64,000 bases of DNA from Brevibacterium sp. CCUG 69071 (lineage in GTDB: Bacteria > Actinomycetota > Actinomycetes > Actinomycetales > Brevibacteriaceae). The notes under the pieces were generated by a model, which did not search any database, was not told where the DNA came from, and worked only from the letters and a program-made list of their open reading frames with translations. The stretch is from NCBI RefSeq assembly GCF_021023135.1, contig NZ_PGFV01000003.1:248001-312000 (forward strand). The letters are read 5' to 3'. This document shows positions 19,295 through 27,286 of the stretch, in pieces (within the stretch, counting starts at the first letter, position 1; each line of letters opens with the position of its first letter). Both the position numbers and the translations under genes were made by a program.

Positions 19295-19478
19295 GGCCCA
19301 GCTCCACCAGGGCTGTGATCTGCTCCCTCCGACGTTCCGCGGCTCGCTAAGTGGTCACTCTGGGCCGATCTCGCCACGCAGAATCGGCCCATTTCGTCCT
19401 CCCACACCCCCAGCCATCGCCCCGCCCCACAGCTCACGTAACTTACCCACTCGCCACACCTTCACCGCCGGAACTGTT

Positions 19479-19494
19479 GATTTGATCACATCCT
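19479..19494. promoter_or_regulatory. variant GntR box 3 upstream of the YkvI-type transporter
   Basis: GATTTGATCACATCCT matches boxes 1 and 2 at 14 of 16 positions, including the whole TGATCACATCCT half. It lies about 110 bp before the transporter start. Confidence 0.5.
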
Positions 19495-19528
19495 GATGTA
19501 TTCTGGTCGCCGATTGATGTATCAGTTG
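19494..19528. promoter_or_regulatory. two TGATGTAT elements, 21 bp apart
   Basis: TGATGTAT at 19494-19501 and 19515-19522, two helical turns apart; the second extends to TTGATGTATCAGTTG. A related inverted copy lies in the glyA promoter. Candidate binding sites for the GntR encoded just upstream. Confidence 0.4.
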
Positions 19529-19604
19529 TTGATCTGAGTTGCCTTCCGGCCACGCAGCCGATGCGCAGACATCAGCTCAGCCACCCTCAACGAAGAAGGA
19601 ACAT

Positions 19605-20729
19605 ATGGCAGACAACGTCACCACCACGAACAATCTCGGCACCACGGAGAAGACGAGCGTGCTGCGCGTCATCACCTATGCGGGCGCGATCATCGCCTTC
19701 CTCATCGGCTCCGGCTTCGCCACCGGCCAGGAGATCCTCCAGTACTACGCCTCCTACGGGTTCTGGGGAGTCTTCGGCACGGGCAGCCTCGTCCTCATCC
19801 TCATCTCCTATGTCGCCGTCGAGTTCTTCCTCACCGGCCGCCGCGAGCAGTTCGAGAAGCCCTCGGGCGTCTTCTACCACTACTGCGGGAAGTACCTGGG
19901 CACGTTCTTCGACTACTTCTCGATCCTCTTCGTCTTCTTGAGCTTCACGGTGATGATCGCCGGAGCCGGGGCCGTCTTCGAGGAGTACTACGGACTCTCC
20001 AAGTTCATCGGCGGCATCGCCCTGGCCGTCGTCGTCGGGCTCACCGTGTGGTTCGGCCTGACCAGCCTCGTCGACATCATCGGCAAGATCGGCCCCATCA
20101 TCGTCGTCGTCGCGATCGCCCTGGGCATCTACGGCATCATGCGCGATCCCGAAGGCATCTCGACCGGCAACGCCATCCTGCCCACCCTCGATGTCACCCA
20201 GGCCTCCTCGAACTGGTTCCTCTCCGGCCTGTCCTACGTCGGCTTCTGCATGCTCTGGCTCGCCGCGTTCCTCTCGGCTCTGGGCAAGACCGTGAAGAAC
20301 CGTCGCGAGGCCACCGCAGGCGGACTCGTCGGCGGCATCGCCTTCTCCGTGGCGTGCATGGTCGTCGGCCTCGGTCTGCTGGCGAACATGGAGCAGGTCT
20401 TCGACGCCGAGATCCCGATGCTTGTCCTCGCCAGCAACCTCGGCCCCTGGGTCGGCGCGCTCATCTCCGTGATGATCCTCGCCGGCATCTACACCACGGC
20501 GATTCCCCTGCTGTGGACGGTCTCGGCGAGGTTCTTCGACGACAAGACGGCGAAGTTCAAGTATCTGACCGTGGGCCTGGCAGTGCTCGGCACGATCATC
20601 GGCCTCGTCCTCCCGTTCTCGCAGATGGTCAACATCGTCTACGTCATCAATGGCTACGTCGGCATCGTCCTCCTCGCGCTCATGCTCATCCGTACGATCC
20701 GCCACCTGGCGACCCGGAAGAAGAGCTAG
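19605..20729 (+). CDS. YkvI-type membrane transporter
   Basis: 374 residues with about ten hydrophobic helices. YITYAGAIIAFLIGSGFATGQEIL-like N terminus (ITYAGAIIAFLIGSGFATG) resembles helix 1 of the APC/LeuT-fold transporters and matches the poorly studied YkvI family. The start ATG has AGAAGGA upstream; a longer in-frame extension has no ribosome binding site. Position after the sarcosine operon and its regulator suggests uptake of sarcosine, glycine betaine or a related compound. The substrate is an inference. Confidence 0.8.
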   Translation: MADNVTTTNNLGTTEKTSVLRVITYAGAIIAFLIGSGFATGQEILQYYASYGFWGVFGTGSLVLILISYVAVEFFLTGRREQFEKPSGVFYHYCGKYLGTFFDYFSILFVFLSFTVMIAGAGAVFEEYYGLSKFIGGIALAVVVGLTVWFGLTSLVDIIGKIGPIIVVVAIALGIYGIMRDPEGISTGNAILPTLDVTQASSNWFLSGLSYVGFCMLWLAAFLSALGKTVKNRREATAGGLVGGIAFSVACMVVGLGLLANMEQVFDAEIPMLVLASNLGPWVGALISVMILAGIYTTAIPLLWTVSARFFDDKTAKFKYLTVGLAVLGTIIGLVLPFSQMVNIVYVINGYVGIVLLALMLIRTIRHLATRKKS

Positions 20730-20772
20730 ACCCTCGCCGAGGCGGCCCGCCGTTCCCGCCGACCGATGAGCA

Positions 20773-20805
20773 GGGCCCCGCAGGACTGATCGTCCTGCGG
20801 GGCCC
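20773..20805. terminator. terminator hairpin between converging genes
   Basis: A perfect 14-bp stem, GGGCCCCGCAGGAC (20773-20786) with its complement (20792-20805), loop TGATC. It serves the transporter and possibly the cytochrome b gene from the other side. Confidence 0.85.
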
Positions 20806-20862
20806 TTCGTCGACGCTGCCGTTCCACGCGGCTCGCGCTTACGCCTCGTGTGTGTGCGCTGG

Positions 20863-23544
20863 CTACCTGCTCGAGACCCGCCCGAACAGATTCGCGATCG
20901 GTGCCAGCAGCAGCGGCCTGGCGGCGAACCAGCCGCCCACGATGACTGCGAGTGAGACGACGAACCAGATGAAGCCCACCCAGTTGAGCGCGTCCGTGCC
21001 GGCGAACATGTGGTTGAGGTTCTGTCGCATGCCCGTGGCGAAGACGAGGAACACGTGGATGAGGATGAACACGACGAAGAAGATCATCGTCGGGAAGTGG
21101 ATCGCCCGAGCCAGCGGCGCCGGGTAGATCTTGTTGAGCTTGGCCGCGTCCTTCGGCCACCATTCGCTCATCCGCACGCCCGTGATCGCGGCCAAGGGTG
21201 CGGCGATGAACACGACGATGAAGTACATCAGCTGCTGCAGCGAGTTGTAGTTGACCCAGCCGTTCTCGGCCGGCCACTCCAGCGTCATGTACTGCAGCAT
21301 CGCCGAGATCGCGTTCGGGAAGACCTCCCAGCTGGTGGGCACGATCCGCGCCCAGTGCCCGGAGACGAAGAGCAGCACGACGAAGACGACGCCGTTGGCC
21401 AGCCACAGCAGATCCAGGCCGGTGTGCAGCCACAGATTGATGCTGACCTTCTTGCCGCCCTTCTTCGGGGTGTAGAACGCCGGCGGCTTCTGCTGGTGTC
21501 GCACCTGCAGGCCGGAGCGGATGATGAGGACCATGAAGAAGACGTTGAGGAAGTGCGTCCATCGCGCCCAGGCCGGGAAGCCGTCGTCGACGAACTCGGG
21601 CAGGTGGTATTCGCCCGGGTAGCGCTCGAGGAACTCCGGGACACCCGGCAGAGTCGTGACCCCGCGGGCGGCGAGGATGATGATTCCGGCGGCCACGACC
21701 ACGGCGGCCAACCAGCCGCCGCCGAGCTTCGCCCACTGACCCAGCGACTTCGCACCGATCATGATCGGTTCCTTCTTCGCCGCCGGCTTGTCCGCGGACT
21801 TCGCCGCAGCCGACGATCCCGATGAGGTGGACGCTGCCGACGAAGACGATGCCTTCGCCGCCGGAGCAGCGGTCTTGGCTGCTGGTTTCTCCGCGGTCTT
21901 CGCGGCGGGCTTCTCGGCCTGCTTCGCCGCTGGCTTGGCCATCGGCTTGCGCTGGGCGGGCTTGTCCGTGGACTTCGCCGCAGGGGCACCCATAGGTTTG
22001 CGCTGAGCAGGCTTCCCGGCGGCAGCTCCCATGGGCTTGCGCTGGGCAGGTGCGTCGGCGGCTTTCGCCGCCGGCTTCTCCTCAGCCGAGGCCTCCTTGG
22101 CCTCATCGTCCTGCGCGGCCTTCGCGGAGCCGGAAGCAGCAGCCGCTGTGGCCCCGGCGGCAGCACCGGCGCCCGCGGCGGCACCGGCAGCGCCGATTCC
22201 GCCGATTCCCGAGCGGCGGCGTTGCGGTTTCTGCTCCGCCGGCGCCGAGGTGGTCGAATCGTCAGGCGCCGAGGTAGCGGAATCGTCAGCCGCTGCTGCT
22301 GAGTCCGGGCTCGGGGTCTCAGCTGAAGTCGCTTCGGCATTGGAGCTCGCGGCGGGCGCTTCCTGAGCCTCGCTCGCGGCAGCGCTCGACTTCATAGCGC
22401 TCGACTTCACGGCCGAAGCGGGTGCGAAGCCTTCGGGCGGCCAGGGGTCTCCCCCGGCGACGCGGGGCAGGCCGCGGCGCAGCGGAACGTCGCTGACTCC
22501 TTTCGAGCCAGCGTCGGATCCGCTTGCGGCAGCAGCAGCGGCGCCACCGGCAGCAGCGCCAGTCGCGGCGCCGGCACCTGCCGCGACCGGGGCCGCGGAC
22601 GACGACTCGTCAGAGGTGTCCTCTGTCGTCTCGGATCCGGCTTGGGTGTGGGAGCTGGCGTCGCTCGGGGCGTCTGCGCCCGAATCTGCCGGGGCGTCTC
22701 CGGCGGAATCTGCCGGGACGTCTGCAGTCGAGGCGGCCGGAGCCGCTGCGGGTGCCGAGCCGGTGCCCGCGAGCGTGAGTGCCTTGGCATCGGCGGGGGC
22801 AAATCCCTCAGGAGGCCAGGCGTCTCCCCCGGTGACACGGGGCAGGCCGCGACGCAATGGGACATCGGCCGCTGCAGCAGCGGGCGCAACGTCATCAGTA
22901 TCGGAAGCGATCTCGGCCTCGTCGGCCGAATCATCGTCTGAGCCGGAGGCGACGGCAGCCGCGCCGACACCTGCTCCGGCCGTCGCCGCGGCAGCAGCCG
23001 GTGCGGCGGAAGTATCGGGTTCGTCGACCTCGTCGACGTCCTGTTCCTCGACGTCCTGCTCGGTCACGGCGTACTCGGCACTCGTGGACTCGACCGCGGG
23101 GGCGGCCGACGATGACGGTGCCTTCACACCGGCGGGGGCGAGGCCTTCGGGCGGCCAGGGATCTCCGCCCGCGACGCGGGGCAGTCCCCGGCGCAGCGGA
23201 ACATCGGCAGCAGCAACGGCAACATCTGGCTCATCCTCGGCAACCGCCTCGGTGTCAGCATCGTCAACCGCATCAGCCTCGTAGACGTTGTCGCTGTCGT
23301 CGAACGACTCGGCCTCATCGAACGGCTCAACTTCACCGCCCGATTCGGCCTCGGACACCGCCTCGGCGACCGGGGCCTGGGACTCCACACCGGGAGCCGC
23401 GGACTCCTCGAGCTCATCCGCGGTTCCCGGTTCGAACGTTGCGCCCGGTTCCAGCGGTTCACCGATGGTGCCCTCGGGCGGCCAGGGGTCTCCGCCTTCT
23501 ACTCGGGGCAGACCCGAGCGCAGCGAACTGGAGTATGTGGCCAT
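20863..23544 (-). CDS. repeat-rich cytochrome b (b561-like) membrane protein
   Basis: 893 residues in two parts. Residues 1 to about 590 are low complexity (Ala, Ser, Pro, acidic, later Lys/Ala) and carry four copies of LRxGLPRVxGGDxWPPEG (first at residues 8-25, then encoded near 23200, 22860 and 22490), then three AQRKPM units. Residues about 595-893 form six membrane helices like dihaem cytochrome b subunits: THFLNVFFMVLIIRSG (His about 663) and IHFPTMIFFVVFILIH (two His, 14 apart, about 814 and 828) are candidate haem ligands. The stop of etfA's upstream neighbour order places it directly after etfB-etfA, so it may pass electrons from ETF to quinone. The partner is inferred. The tail could tether ETF by its repeated motif. 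Confidence 0.75.
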   Translation of the reverse strand: MATYSSSLRSGLPRVEGGDPWPPEGTIGEPLEPGATFEPGTADELEESAAPGVESQAPVAEAVSEAESGGEVEPFDEAESFDDSDNVYEADAVDDADTEAVAEDEPDVAVAAADVPLRRGLPRVAGGDPWPPEGLAPAGVKAPSSSAAPAVESTSAEYAVTEQDVEEQDVDEVDEPDTSAAPAAAAATAGAGVGAAAVASGSDDDSADEAEIASDTDDVAPAAAAADVPLRRGLPRVTGGDAWPPEGFAPADAKALTLAGTGSAPAAAPAASTADVPADSAGDAPADSGADAPSDASSHTQAGSETTEDTSDESSSAAPVAAGAGAATGAAAGGAAAAAASGSDAGSKGVSDVPLRRGLPRVAGGDPWPPEGFAPASAVKSSAMKSSAAASEAQEAPAASSNAEATSAETPSPDSAAAADDSATSAPDDSTTSAPAEQKPQRRRSGIGGIGAAGAAAGAGAAAGATAAAASGSAKAAQDDEAKEASAEEKPAAKAADAPAQRKPMGAAAGKPAQRKPMGAPAAKSTDKPAQRKPMAKPAAKQAEKPAAKTAEKPAAKTAAPAAKASSSSAASTSSGSSAAAKSADKPAAKKEPIMIGAKSLGQWAKLGGGWLAAVVVAAGIIILAARGVTTLPGVPEFLERYPGEYHLPEFVDDGFPAWARWTHFLNVFFMVLIIRSGLQVRHQQKPPAFYTPKKGGKKVSINLWLHTGLDLLWLANGVVFVVLLFVSGHWARIVPTSWEVFPNAISAMLQYMTLEWPAENGWVNYNSLQQLMYFIVVFIAAPLAAITGVRMSEWWPKDAAKLNKIYPAPLARAIHFPTMIFFVVFILIHVFLVFATGMRQNLNHMFAGTDALNWVGFIWFVVSLAVIVGGWFAARPLLLAPIANLFGRVSSR
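22425..23525 (-). repeat. four LPRVxGGDxWPPEG-coding repeats
   Basis: About 54-75 bp units at roughly 23461-23525, 23131-23207, 22797-22866 and 22427-22494 encode near-identical peptides. They are separated by 90-120 residues of acidic, Ala-rich linker. The peptide is far better conserved than the linkers, which points to a function for the motif. Confidence 0.8.
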
Positions 23545-23545
23545 A

Positions 23546-24526
23546 TCAGGACTGTTTCTCTTTCAAGGTCTCGATCGACTGCGGGACGACCTTGAACAGG
23601 TCGCCGACGACACCGTAATCGGCGATGTCGAAAATCGGGGCTTCGCCGTCCTTGTTGACCGCGACGATCGTCTTCGAGGTCTGCATGCCGGCCTTGTGCT
23701 GGATCGCACCAGAGATGCCGAGTGCCACGTAGAGCTGCGGCGACACGGACACACCGGTCTGTCCGACCTGGTGGGACTGGGCGATGAATCCGGCGTCGAC
23801 GGCGGCGCGCGAGGCACCGACGGCCGCGCCGAGCACATCGGCGAATTCGCCGACGAGTTCGAAGGACTCCTCCGAACCGACGCCGCGTCCACCGGATACG
23901 ACCTTCTGCGCACCGCGCAGCTCGGGCCGCGATGAGGTCTCCACGATCTCCTCGAAGGATTCGATCGCGGCCGCGCGCTTGCCGGAATCGGCGACCTCGA
24001 GGGCCTGATTGTTCGCCGCCTGCGCTTCGCCGCGGGTCTCGATCGAGCCGAGACGCACGGTGATGACGGGGGCACCGAAGGTCGGGGCCGCGGTCGAGGT
24101 GTAGCCGCCGCCGTAGACGGAGTGGTTGGTCACGATCCCCTCGGAATCGCGTTCGAGGCCGATCGCGTCGACGTTGATCGCCGAGCCTGTGCGCACGGCG
24201 TAGCGGCCGGCGATATCGCGGCCGTCGAGCGTGTTGGGCACGAGCACCGCATCGGGAGCGCTGAGCTCGGCGGCGGCTGCGACCGCGTCGACCGCGGCGG
24301 TGCCGAGATTGTCCCCGGCCACCTCGGCGGTCAGGGTGGCCACGGCACCGAGGGAGGAGGCTTGCTCGGCGGCCGCATCGGCGCCACCGGAGGCGGCGAG
24401 GACGAGCGCGACGGGCGAACCGATCTCACCGGCACCGCCGAGGAGCTCGGCGGCCGGCTTCTCCAGCTGGCCCTCGGAGTCAGCGGTCAGGACGACGAGA
24501 ATGCTGTCTTGTGGGAATTCGGACAT
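23546..24526 (-). CDS. etfA: electron transfer flavoprotein alpha subunit
   Basis: 326 residues. The C-terminal FAD domain is typical: [51 protein letters not shown] and [23 protein letters not shown]. With EtfB it takes electrons from acyl-CoA or dimethylglycine/sarcosine-type dehydrogenases. It lies 12 bp after etfB and only 1-2 bp before the cytochrome b gene, so the three are one operon. Confidence 0.96.
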   Translation of the reverse strand: MSEFPQDSILVVLTADSEGQLEKPAAELLGGAGEIGSPVALVLAASGGADAAAEQASSLGAVATLTAEVAGDNLGTAAVDAVAAAAELSAPDAVLVPNTLDGRDIAGRYAVRTGSAINVDAIGLERDSEGIVTNHSVYGGGYTSTAAPTFGAPVITVRLGSIETRGEAQAANNQALEVADSGKRAAAIESFEEIVETSSRPELRGAQKVVSGGRGVGSEESFELVGEFADVLGAAVGASRAAVDAGFIAQSHQVGQTGVSVSPQLYVALGISGAIQHKAGMQTSKTIVAVNKDGEAPIFDIADYGVVGDLFKVVPQSIETLKEKQS

Positions 24527-24538
24527 GAGCGTCTCTCC

Positions 24539-25315
24539 TTAGGCCAAACGGTTCTGGATGAGGAATTCGGCGAGGTCGGCGCCGCCATTGCCTTCGTCGA
24601 CGACCTTCTCGCCGGCTTCGCGCGGCGGCTTCTCGGCCACGGAGACCATGATCGAGCGAGCGGTCGACTGATCCTCGGCATCGACGCCGAGGTCGGCGAG
24701 GCTGATGACCTCGAACGGCTTCTTCTTCGCGGCCATGATGCCCTTGAAGTTCGGGAAGCGAGCTTCCGGCAGGGCTTCGGTGATCGAGATGACCGCGGGC
24801 AGCTCGGCGCTCACCTGCTGCTTGCCGCCTTCGATTCCGCGCGTGCCGGAGACCTTGTCGGCGCTCAGCTCGACGCCGCTCAGACCGGTCACATGCGGGT
24901 AGTCGAGGTGTTCGGCGAGCATCGCCGGCATCATGCCGCCGTTGCCGTCGGTCGAGATGTTGCCGGTGACGACGAGGTCGTACTCGCCGCGGCGGACCGC
25001 TGCCGCGAGGATCTCGGCGGTCAGACCGAGGTCCGCACCGGGCAGGCCCTCGTCGGCGATGTGCACGGCATTGTCGGCACCCATCGCCAGACCCTTGCGG
25101 ATCGTGGCGGTCGCGGTGTCGGGCGCCATCGAGATGACGCTGATCTCGGTATCGCCTTCGCCGTCCTTGTAGGACAGAGCGACCTCGAGGGCACGCTCGC
25201 CGATCTCATCGAGAACGGCTTCCGAGGCGCCGCGATCGGCCAGCCCCGTCTCCAGATTCAACTTCCGGTCCCCGTATGTGTCCGGGACCTCTTTGACCAA
25301 CACCGCGATCTTCAA
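24539..25315 (-). CDS. etfB: electron transfer flavoprotein beta subunit
   Basis: 258 residues. KIAVLVKEVPDTYGDRKLN at the N terminus, the adenine-nucleotide segment DLVVTGNISTDGNGGMMPAMLAEHL and the recognition loop around VEGGKQ fit EtfB. The best start is TTG at 25313-25315 with AAGGAG 6 nt upstream; the upstream in-frame ATG has no ribosome binding site and adds non-conserved residues. Confidence 0.93.
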   Translation of the reverse strand: MKIAVLVKEVPDTYGDRKLNLETGLADRGASEAVLDEIGERALEVALSYKDGEGDTEISVISMAPDTATATIRKGLAMGADNAVHIADEGLPGADLGLTAEILAAAVRRGEYDLVVTGNISTDGNGGMMPAMLAEHLDYPHVTGLSGVELSADKVSGTRGIEGGKQQVSAELPAVISITEALPEARFPNFKGIMAAKKKPFEVISLADLGVDAEDQSTARSIMVSVAEKPPREAGEKVVDEGNGGADLAEFLIQNRLA

Positions 25316-25617
25316 GGATGACTCCTTTTCCGTGAAGCAGTTCAATGTGCACTGAGACTTCCGTCTCATAATCTACAGTCGGCGCTTCGCCGTCCGACAG
25401 CCGGGTCCGCTTCTGGCCCCGAACGAATGCTCAGGAACCATGGTACGTGGTCTCCACCACACGGAACACATCTACTGTACGAACGATCGAAAACTTCGGT
25501 GATGCCGACTCTACTCGAAGCCTCGCCCGAGGTCATCCCGGCGAGTGGCCCTAGAATGAGACTCACCCCGGCATTCGGGCGGGACCGACGCCGACATCAA
25601 CGACGAAGGAGCGCCTC
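25316..25617. promoter_or_regulatory. etfB/Lrp divergent intergenic region with TGAGAC palindrome
   Basis: 302 bp without a gene. It holds a perfect inverted repeat TGAGAC-4-GTCTCA at 25353-25368, about 40 bp before the etfB start, and a second TGAGAC (TGAGACTCA, 25557-25565) before the Lrp gene. These are candidate operator sites for an unidentified regulator. I see nothing else convincing here. Confidence 0.45.
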
Positions 25618-26076
25618 GTGGCATTCGACCTCGACGATATCGATCGCAGCATCATCGCCGCTCTCGTCGAGGACTCCCGCCTCAGCGTCCGCCAGTTGGC
25701 AGAGCGAGTCCACATCTCCCGGTCCGCCGCACACAAGCGCTTCTCCGCCCTCATCGAGTCCGGCGCGATCAGGCGGTTCACCGCCGAGGTCGACCGCAGC
25801 GCCCTGGGCATGACCGTGACCGCGGTGGTCGTCGTCAAGATCGGCGACCGTCCGTGGCCCGAGGTGCGCGATGAGCTTGCCAAGCTTCCGTTCGTCGAGA
25901 AGGTCCAAGCCGTCAGCGGAGACATCGACGCCCTCGTCACCGTCAACGCCCCGGACAACACCGCACTGTCCCAGGTGATCCTGCGCCGCATCCACGAGGT
26001 CCCCGGCGTGGTGTCCTCCCGGTCCCTGCTCATCCTCGACGAGGCCGAGGGCCACCGGCCCGGCTCGAACGGCTGA
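25618..26076 (+). CDS. Lrp/AsnC-family regulator
   Basis: 152 residues from GTG with GAAGGAG upstream. N-terminal HTH (DLDDIDRSIIAALVEDSRLSVRQLAERVHISRSAAHKRFSALIESGAI) and C-terminal ligand-binding domain (VVVVKIG, VEKVQAVSGDIDALVTV). Such proteins respond to amino acids. It is divergent from the etf operon and may control it. Ligand unknown. Confidence 0.92.
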   Translation: MAFDLDDIDRSIIAALVEDSRLSVRQLAERVHISRSAAHKRFSALIESGAIRRFTAEVDRSALGMTVTAVVVVKIGDRPWPEVRDELAKLPFVEKVQAVSGDIDALVTVNAPDNTALSQVILRRIHEVPGVVSSRSLLILDEAEGHRPGSNG

Positions 26077-26144
26077 TCCGTCGAACGGCTGAGTCAGGGA
26101 GCGGTTGAGCCTTCGAACAACTGCGTCAGGGAGCGGAGAACGCA
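26065..26144. repeat. 16-bp periodic repeat starting in the Lrp stop region
   Basis: TCGAACGGCTGA occurs at 26065-26076, where its last three bases are the Lrp stop, and again at 26081-26092; a decayed copy is at 26113. GTCAGGGAGCGG recurs at 26093 and 26125. Everything keeps a 16- or 32-bp period. Confidence 0.7.
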
Positions 26145-26145
26145 A

Positions 26146-26210
26146 CGAGCCCACCGCGCTCGACCGGAATCGGTCCGTGGCGCAGCGGGCTTGTCGGCAC
26201 AGCGGGCTCG
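26146..26210. terminator. probable terminator structure between Lrp and binding-protein genes
   Basis: An outer CGAGCCC/GGGCTCG pair (26146-26152, 26204-26210) encloses a GACCG-gaat-CGGTC hairpin (26162-26175) between converging genes. Imperfect, with no T tract. Confidence 0.4.
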
Positions 26211-26233
26211 AGGATCAGAGCCGCCGACGCGGG

Positions 26234-27244
26234 TCAGTCCTTCTCGTACTCCTGAATGGCCTTCTCCGCGAGTTCGAGTCCGTACTTCGCATCCGCGTAT
26301 CCGGCGATCGTGGCCTTGCCGATCGGGTAGACGTGTCCTGCCTTGGCGGCGGGCAGTTCCTTGAACACGGCCGAGTCCACCAGGGTCTCGGTGAGCTCGT
26401 CGTAGTCACCGCGCAGATCGGAGTTGACGAAGATGATGTCGGCATCGGACAGGCTCGCATCGAGAACCTCCATGGAGATCTGCGCTTCCGGCTCGACCTT
26501 GCCGGACTTGTTGCCGCCCTGCGCCGCCTTACCGTACTTCTCGACCATCTTGTCTTCGTCGGCCGACCAGTCGAAGCCGATCGGGCTGAGGATGGAGCCG
26601 AGCATGTTCTTACTGCCCCAGAGATAAGCGGAATTGTCTTCGTAGGAGGAGGCGACACCGATCGTGGTGCCTTCGGCGGCATCGCCGTACTCATCGGCAA
26701 GCCGTTTCTGCTCGGCCTCGAATTCGCTGTCGAGCTGTTCGAGTTCATCGGTCTGATTCACCGCGTCCGCCACTTCCTGGACGCGCTGCTTCCAGTTCGC
26801 ACGGTCGCCGCCGCGCAGGGTGAACTGGTAGACCGGAGCGATCTCCTGCAACTGCTCGATCATCTCGGGCTCAAAGGTGTTCGGGGACAGGATGAGGTCG
26901 GGTTCCGCCTCGGCGATCTTCTCGAGGTCCGGCGCTTCCTGCGTGAATTTCGGGATCTCGTTCAGCTGATCCAACCACTCCTCGGGCACGGCCGATTCCA
27001 TGAACTCACCCTGCCCGACGGGCGGGAGGTCGAGGTCCATGAGCGTCTCCGTCGCCGCATAGTGCAGGGTGACGATGCTCTGGGGATCGGCCGGCACTTC
27101 GACCTCGGACCCGCTCGAGTCGGTGACCGTACGGGTCTCGCTCGAGGCCTCCGCGTCGTCCGCGCTTCCGCTTCCGCAGCCGGCGAACAGCGCCAATCCT
27201 GCGACACCCGCGATCACGGCAGAGCTGATGCGATTGATTCTCAT
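26234..27244 (-). CDS. iron-siderophore ABC transporter binding lipoprotein
   Basis: 336 residues. The signal peptide ends in a lipobox (LALFAGC, Cys about 23), followed by a Ser/Ala/acidic linker and a class III periplasmic-binding fold (VEVPADPQSIVTLHYAATETL ... PDLILSPNTF). This is the siderophore/haem/B12 binding class. It lies 42 bp after the siderophore-interacting protein gene on the same strand, so the two are likely co-transcribed from the iron box. No permease or ATPase genes are nearby. Confidence 0.88.
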   Translation of the reverse strand: MRINRISSAVIAGVAGLALFAGCGSGSADDAEASSETRTVTDSSGSEVEVPADPQSIVTLHYAATETLMDLDLPPVGQGEFMESAVPEEWLDQLNEIPKFTQEAPDLEKIAEAEPDLILSPNTFEPEMIEQLQEIAPVYQFTLRGGDRANWKQRVQEVADAVNQTDELEQLDSEFEAEQKRLADEYGDAAEGTTIGVASSYEDNSAYLWGSKNMLGSILSPIGFDWSADEDKMVEKYGKAAQGGNKSGKVEPEAQISMEVLDASLSDADIIFVNSDLRGDYDELTETLVDSAVFKELPAAKAGHVYPIGKATIAGYADAKYGLELAEKAIQEYEKD

Positions 27245-27286
27245 GGTTTCCTTTCGAGATTCCTGCGTCGGCCGGGACTCAGGCGC

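Noticed and set aside
22425..23525. Possible CRISPR or mobile repeat array
   Set aside because: The repeats are in-frame protein motifs of one gene, spaced 330-370 bp apart, with no spacer structure or cas genes.
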